9,937 nucleotides of DNA, taken from positions 1-9,937 of the forward strand of contig JAZDLC010000244.1 of the NCBI GenBank assembly GCA_043802345.1, read 5' to 3'. The first letter of the stretch is position 1. Each line of letters opens with the position of its first letter. Source of the stretch: JAZDLC01 sp043802345. GTDB taxonomy: Bacteria > Planctomycetota > B15-G4 > JADJEK01. The notes below the pieces were generated by a model that saw only the letters and a list, made by a program, of their open reading frames with translations, did not search any database and was not told the DNA's origin. Shown here piece by piece: positions 6,466 to 9,937 of the stretch. Made by a program: the position numbers and the translations under genes.

Positions 6466-7404
6466 TCACTCCTCTTCTTCCGGGTCGAGCCGCTCTTGCG
6501 AGACCTCCGTGACCGAGCATTCCTCCGCCGAGGGAGCGTCGATTGCGACCTGATAGGTGACCCGCATGCCGTCCTGCACGTGCCAGAGAGTGAACCGCCC
6601 GCCGGGAGCCACCTCGAGGATGCCGCCGATCGGATCGACCTGCCGCCTGATCCGGCGCGTCGCTGCGTCGTCCCCCGCGACTCGGTAGTCGTCCGGCAGC
6701 TCGAGCTTCCACTTCATGGTGCCTGCGGCATCGACGAGAGTGAACGCCGCCCCCTGGAGCGACGGCCTCAAATAATCACGGTCCGGTTCCGTTCGCCACC
6801 AGTGGATGAGGATCCACGGAGTGCCGGGCAGGACCCTGACATCGAGGATGCGGTAGCGAAGCCGCGGGTCGGTCTTCATGGAGCGAACCGGCACGATCAC
6901 TTCCCGCGGCCCGGACGATCCGATCGGATACCGCCACCACAGTTCGCCGAGCTTTTCTTCCAGATCCTTGACCCGGACCACGAACCACTTTCCGCCAGGA
7001 TCGACGAAGAGCCCCAGCGGATGGGGCCTTTCGTCCCGATCCGGTCCCAGGCTTCCCAAGTTCCGCGTCCGTTCCTCCAGGATCACCGCGCCGTCCGGCG
7101 CGACCACGGCGACAACGAACTCCCGGCTGCTCCAATCCCAGCCGGTGTTGCCGTATCCGACCGCGTACCCTTCATCAGTGACCGCCGCCTTCTGGAAGGT
7201 GAAGGGCAGCGTTCCCTCGAACTGAGGCTCTCCGTCGTGCAGCAGCCGCACCTGCGCCCGTCCCCTGCCGAGACCATCGCGCGGCTTCACCTCGAAGGAA
7301 ACGCTCCCTGAGGGAGATTCAACGGTATGCGGTTCGATCCGCGAGAAGGGACGCGATTGCGCCGGCGCCGCAGCCAGGAGCAGGAGGAAGAGGTGGTGAA
7401 GCAT
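6466..7404 (-). CDS. Secreted beta-rich protein of unknown function
   Basis: I prefer the ATG at 7404 (312 residues) over a GTG at 7425. AAAGGA lies 9 bases upstream, and the protein then starts directly with a signal peptide, MLHHLFLLLLAAAPAQS. The mature part is rich in beta strands and Trp (YGNTGWDWSSREF, WWRYPIG, WILIHWWRTEPDRD), with several short phrases of the kind seen in propeller-like or WD-type folds (LVDAAGTMKWKLELP, VAPGGRFTLWHV). I cannot name a domain. There are no clear catalytic residues or membrane anchor, so it is probably periplasmic or exported. The tail is strongly acidic (EEEE). A 12-bp palindrome lies 18 bases before the start codon. The gene appears to lead the run of secreted protein, oxidoreductase and GT-C glycosyltransferase. 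Confidence 0.75.
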   Translation of the reverse strand: MLHHLFLLLLAAAPAQSRPFSRIEPHTVESPSGSVSFEVKPRDGLGRGRAQVRLLHDGEPQFEGTLPFTFQKAAVTDEGYAVGYGNTGWDWSSREFVVAVVAPDGAVILEERTRNLGSLGPDRDERPHPLGLFVDPGGKWFVVRVKDLEEKLGELWWRYPIGSSGPREVIVPVRSMKTDPRLRYRILDVRVLPGTPWILIHWWRTEPDRDYLRPSLQGAAFTLVDAAGTMKWKLELPDDYRVAGDDAATRRIRRQVDPIGGILEVAPGGRFTLWHVQDGMRVTYQVAIDAPSAEECSVTEVSQERLDPEEEE

Positions 7405-7422
7405 CACGTCGTTCCTTTCACG

Positions 7423-7434
7423 CACGCGCGCGTG
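7423..7434. promoter_or_regulatory. 12-bp perfect palindrome upstream of the secreted-protein gene
   Basis: CACGCGCGCGTG is fully self-complementary and sits 18 bases 5' of the ATG at 7404, just beyond the ribosome-binding site. It could be a protein-binding site. Alternating CG runs arise easily in GC-rich DNA, so this is weak. Confidence 0.2.
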
Positions 7435-7485
7435 GCCAGAAGTCGATCCTGCCTTCTCCGCAGGTGCGCCTCCCGAACCGCTAGC

Positions 7486-7596
7486 CTAGCGATCATCCTC
7501 CTGGAACGGCGGCTCATTCGAGACCTCCGTCAGAGAGGGAAGCGGGACACTCCAATCCACTCTCCGGTCATCGATCACGATCAGGACTTCCATCAT
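7486..7596 (-). pseudogene. Remnant of a paralogue of the secreted-protein gene, 36 codons
   Basis: The frame starts with two ATGs at 7596 and encodes MMEVLIVIDDRRVDWSV, then PLPSLTEVSNEPPFQEDDR, ending at TAG (7488-7486). Its last 14 residues, TEVSNEPPFQEDDR, align without gaps to the last 14 of the secreted protein, TEVSQERLDPEEEE. A 12-base block of DNA (7519-7530 and 6499-6510, plus strand) is identical in both and lies exactly 33 bases from each stop codon. LIVID also matches QVAID at the corresponding upstream place. There is no clear Shine-Dalgarno. I read it as the surviving 3' end of a duplicated gene. It could instead be a small real gene whose translation is coupled to the 740-aa gene ending 24 bases upstream. 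The stop lies inside a palindrome, CGCTAG-C-CTAGCG (7479-7491), that may form a hairpin. Confidence 0.4.
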
Positions 7597-7619
7597 GTCG
7601 CGGTCTCACCCTGCCCTCT

Positions 7620-9842
7620 TCATGAGACCCGATGGAGGCGGATCTCCATGATGTCTTGTGGGTCCGAGACCTCGAATCCTTCGATTTCCTGAACCGGATA
7701 ACCGAGCGTCGGGGCTTCCAATCGCAGCGTCATCTTCCCCTCTGGAAGCCAGATCGGGGCCGCTCCTTGCATGCGCGGACTCCACTCCTCACCCGACCAT
7801 GCGTCTCGCAGCAGGCCGCCCAGTTCCATGCGCCACCCGACCCGCACGCTGGGAACAGGCACGCCCGTGACGGCATCTAGGATTCGAAGCTGCGCTTTTC
7901 GAGTGCTGGGAAGGACGAGTTCGAGCGGCTCATCCCCCACTCGGACGTCGCGCACGGGAATCCACGAGGAACTCCCTATCCGGTAGTCGAGTTCACAGGG
8001 CGTGCCGGCTTCCGCCACGACAACAACCTGGAAAGAGCCGTCGCGACGCCAGCTCCTGGCGCTGTATCTGACGTCTCCGAGGGTCACCTGGATGTCGGCG
8101 CCTCGAACAGGCTCCCCGTCTGTCCAGGCGACCCTTCCGGCCACGACCCCAATTTCCTTCTCAATCGCGAAATCGTGGATCGTGGTGGCGCCATCCCGGA
8201 CCTCGACTGTCGCCGACGCGATAGTGACGGCCTCGCTCAGAGGACCCGACCGCAGCGACAGGTCCACGGTGCCCGACTCCACACCTTCAAGACGGTACCG
8301 GCCATTGAGGCCGACACCCGAGCTGTCGCATGCGGACGGTCCTTCCCAGTACACAGAGAGCGTCCTCGGTATCCCGGCTGGAACGGCTCCCTCGATGACA
8401 CCCGAGTGGGGCTCGGACCAGGTATCCACAACCCTCCTCTCGCCTGGTTGGTCGAAGATGATCGGGTTGCTCAGTCGCGGCTCCCTCCAGTCGTCATGCT
8501 GAGCCTCCAGCACGACGGGCGTCGGTCCCGGCCTGAGCCCTGTCAGCAAGAACCGGCCGTCCTGGTCCGTCGCCGCGTCCGGATACTCCGGCCAGGAGAG
8601 GACCTGAAGCCCATCCCAATCGAATCCCGCGAACGTCTCGCTCAGGCGATCTCTCTCCCGACTGTCCTCACGGGAGTGAATCCAGTCCAGTTCGATGCAG
8701 GCGTCTTCCACGGGCGCTCCACCAACCTCCCGAACGATTCCCTCCACACTGCACGCTCGAAAGAGCGGAAACACGATCTCCTTCCCAGTCTCGAGAACTT
8801 CGTGCTGGATCGACCGCTCCGTCACGCAGTACCCCGCGGACCAGACATCGATGAAGTACTCCTCCGCGAATAGCCCCCGGAGTTCAAACCTACCGGAAGT
8901 GTCCGCGGTCGTCAGTCCCTCGTAGACCGGCGACCCCAGGAACACCCCGACGGCAGACAGCGGCTCTCCGGTGGTCGCATCGATGACCACACCGGTCAGA
9001 GACCTTCCCATGGGAACGAACACGTCCAGGTAATTGTCACCTGGCGAGGTCGTGCCAACCTCCTGCCAGAAGGGAATGCGGCCGGGCCGTATGACTTCGA
9101 TCGAAGGTCCGTCGCCGACAGGGAGCCGCGAGTACCGGTAGCGCCCCGCGCTGTCGGTGAAGATCTCCACTGGATTGCCGGCATCAACCCGTTCAGAACT
9201 GAACCTCAACTGGGCACCGACAATCGGCTTCTGGGACTCGAACTCCAGGACACGACCGGAGAGGCTTGCGGCTCGATCCAGCACGACGACTTGCTCGTCT
9301 CCCTGTTCCGGGTCGTACCAGCATGCCTTCGTTACGAAGTTCTCCTTCTGGATCAGAACGCCGCGTTCGGGTTCCCCATCGTCGTGAGGGCTGAGAATGG
9401 CCTCGCCCGCGTCGTCCGTCGTCGCCTGTACCCTGGTAACGAAGTATCCCCGATCCTCGTCGTACGCGATTCGTGAAATGAGCGCCCCCGGAACAGGGTT
9501 TCCGCTCTGGTCATCGACCCGGATCCGAAGGCGTCCGACGCCCTGGACGAAACCCGGATCCTCACCGGCGGTTTCGACCGGTTGCCTGCGAGTCCCTGAA
9601 ATGTCTTCCCGCTCCGTCGTGTCGCCTGCTGGGAGTGCGTTGTCTGTGGATGCAGTCCGCCGCTGCCCGCCGACCGCGTCACCAGGAGGAGCATCTGTCG
9701 TTGCCCACCAGACCCATGCCAGACACGAGAACAGGGCGAGCAGCACTCCCGCCAGCGCGCACTTCCACGGTGCTGTCATGGTGCCGCGTCGGCTCGAAAC
9801 GCGTCCGTCTTTCGCTCGTTGCTCCTGTTCCCCTCTGAGCAT
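7620..9842 (-). CDS. Membrane-anchored protein of repeated carboxypeptidase-regulatory-like modules
   Basis: The 740-residue protein has a basic cytoplasmic N-terminus, one membrane helix (about 26-46, with the Trp-rich end WVWW), a Pro/Thr/Ser-rich linker to about residue 100, and then about seven beta-sandwich modules (roughly 104-165, 193-275, 282-355, 365-455, 482-560, 565-648, 650-738). Each module shows the CarboxypepD_reg-like pattern: a first strand with a GxV-type start (LSGRVLEF, LTGVVIDATTGEPL, VEGIVREVGGAPV, VAGRVAWTDGEPV), and a later D-x-G-R-(F/Y) turn (DSAGRYRYSRL, DTSGRFELRGL, DQDGRFLLTGL). There is no peptidase domain, so the role is likely structural, adhesive or scaffold, outside the cytoplasmic membrane. 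AAGG lies about 7 bases before the ATG at 9842. A later ATG at 9779 would shorten the cytoplasmic part by 21 residues but lacks a good ribosome site. Any ligand is unknown. Confidence 0.85.
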   Translation of the reverse strand: MLRGEQEQRAKDGRVSSRRGTMTAPWKCALAGVLLALFSCLAWVWWATTDAPPGDAVGGQRRTASTDNALPAGDTTEREDISGTRRQPVETAGEDPGFVQGVGRLRIRVDDQSGNPVPGALISRIAYDEDRGYFVTRVQATTDDAGEAILSPHDDGEPERGVLIQKENFVTKACWYDPEQGDEQVVVLDRAASLSGRVLEFESQKPIVGAQLRFSSERVDAGNPVEIFTDSAGRYRYSRLPVGDGPSIEVIRPGRIPFWQEVGTTSPGDNYLDVFVPMGRSLTGVVIDATTGEPLSAVGVFLGSPVYEGLTTADTSGRFELRGLFAEEYFIDVWSAGYCVTERSIQHEVLETGKEIVFPLFRACSVEGIVREVGGAPVEDACIELDWIHSREDSRERDRLSETFAGFDWDGLQVLSWPEYPDAATDQDGRFLLTGLRPGPTPVVLEAQHDDWREPRLSNPIIFDQPGERRVVDTWSEPHSGVIEGAVPAGIPRTLSVYWEGPSACDSSGVGLNGRYRLEGVESGTVDLSLRSGPLSEAVTIASATVEVRDGATTIHDFAIEKEIGVVAGRVAWTDGEPVRGADIQVTLGDVRYSARSWRRDGSFQVVVVAEAGTPCELDYRIGSSSWIPVRDVRVGDEPLELVLPSTRKAQLRILDAVTGVPVPSVRVGWRMELGGLLRDAWSGEEWSPRMQGAAPIWLPEGKMTLRLEAPTLGYPVQEIEGFEVSDPQDIMEIRLHRVS

Positions 9843-9892
9843 CCGCCAACCTTGGCCTTCGTTCGCCTCAGCATTCGCTCTGGTTTGTGGGG

Positions 9893-9919
9893 ATTCTAGC
9901 AGATCACCGCTCAGGACAA
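9893..9919 (-). promoter_or_regulatory. Extended -10 promoter candidate for the 740-aa gene
   Basis: On the minus strand TGCTAGAAT gives a -10 (TAGAAT, 9898-9893) with the extended TGn motif, about 50 bases before the start codon. TTGTCC (9919-9914) could be the -35, but the 15-base spacing is short. The TGn extension makes a strong -35 less necessary. Confidence 0.4.
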
Positions 9920-9937
9920 GAAAAGGGGACAGGTGCC
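9919..9937. repeat. Possible dispersed-repeat half at the right edge
   Basis: AGAAAAGGGGACAGGTGCC resembles the short motif built on AAAAGGGGACAGG-type sequence that recurs in many bacterial genomes, often near REP-associated (Y1/IS200-like) transposase genes. Only one arm is in the window, and the assignment is from memory. Confidence 0.3.

Noticed and set aside
4635..6512. A 625-codon open frame on the plus strand
   Set aside because: It is antisense to two well-recognised genes (GT-C enzyme and Gfo/Idh/MocA oxidoreductase). It is Arg/Gly/His/Pro-rich with no domain, as expected from a GC-rich reverse frame.
1..9937. Defence system, CRISPR array, tRNA/rRNA or a novel multi-gene machine
   Set aside because: I found no direct-repeat array, no tRNA-like cloverleaf in the intergenic gaps, and no nuclease, helicase, reverse-transcriptase or toxin motifs in the supported genes.

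Overview
The window is GC-rich, and every gene I can support lies on the minus strand, so transcription runs from the right edge to the left. The secreted and membrane content includes a C25 (gingipain-like) protease fragment, a surface protein of repeated carboxypeptidase-regulatory-like modules, and an uncharacterised HTH-like family. This mix is familiar from environmental GC-rich phyla such as Planctomycetota, Eisenbacteria or Krumholzibacteriota. No marker gene is present, so the assignment is a guess.

Layout from right to left, in transcription order. (1) A 740-aa membrane-anchored protein of about seven beta-sandwich modules (9842-7620) has an extended -10 promoter near the edge. The last 19 bases of the window look like the start of a dispersed repeat. 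(2) A 36-codon remnant (7596-7486) resembles the C-terminus of the next gene and probably marks a decayed paralogue. (3) A secreted beta-rich protein of unknown function (7404-6466). (4) A Gfo/Idh/MocA-type NAD(P)-dependent oxidoreductase (6404-5211). (5) A multi-pass GT-C (PMT/GT39-like) membrane glycosyltransferase (5165-3498). Genes 3 to 5 are 45-61 bases apart and may be one transcript. (6) A roughly 200-base AT-rich intergenic island carries promoter-like hexamers and an exact LacI/GalR-type operator palindrome. (7) A 421-aa protein with an HTH-like N-terminus (3294-2029) overlaps by 17 bases with (8) a family-2 glycosyltransferase (2045-1056). (9) A C25-like secreted protease gene (959 to the left) is cut off after about 273 native codons by what looks like the terminal inverted repeat of an IS66-family insertion sequence. 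The body of that element lies beyond the left edge.

Read together, two glycosyltransferases and a sugar-type oxidoreductase suggest a small surface-glycan or glycosylation locus beside exported surface proteins. This is inference from family membership. I did not find a defence system, CRISPR array, RNA gene or other clearly new multi-gene machine. The points most worth following are the IS-interrupted protease, the AT-rich island with its operator-like site, the coupled HTH-like/GT2 pair, and the paralogue remnant.
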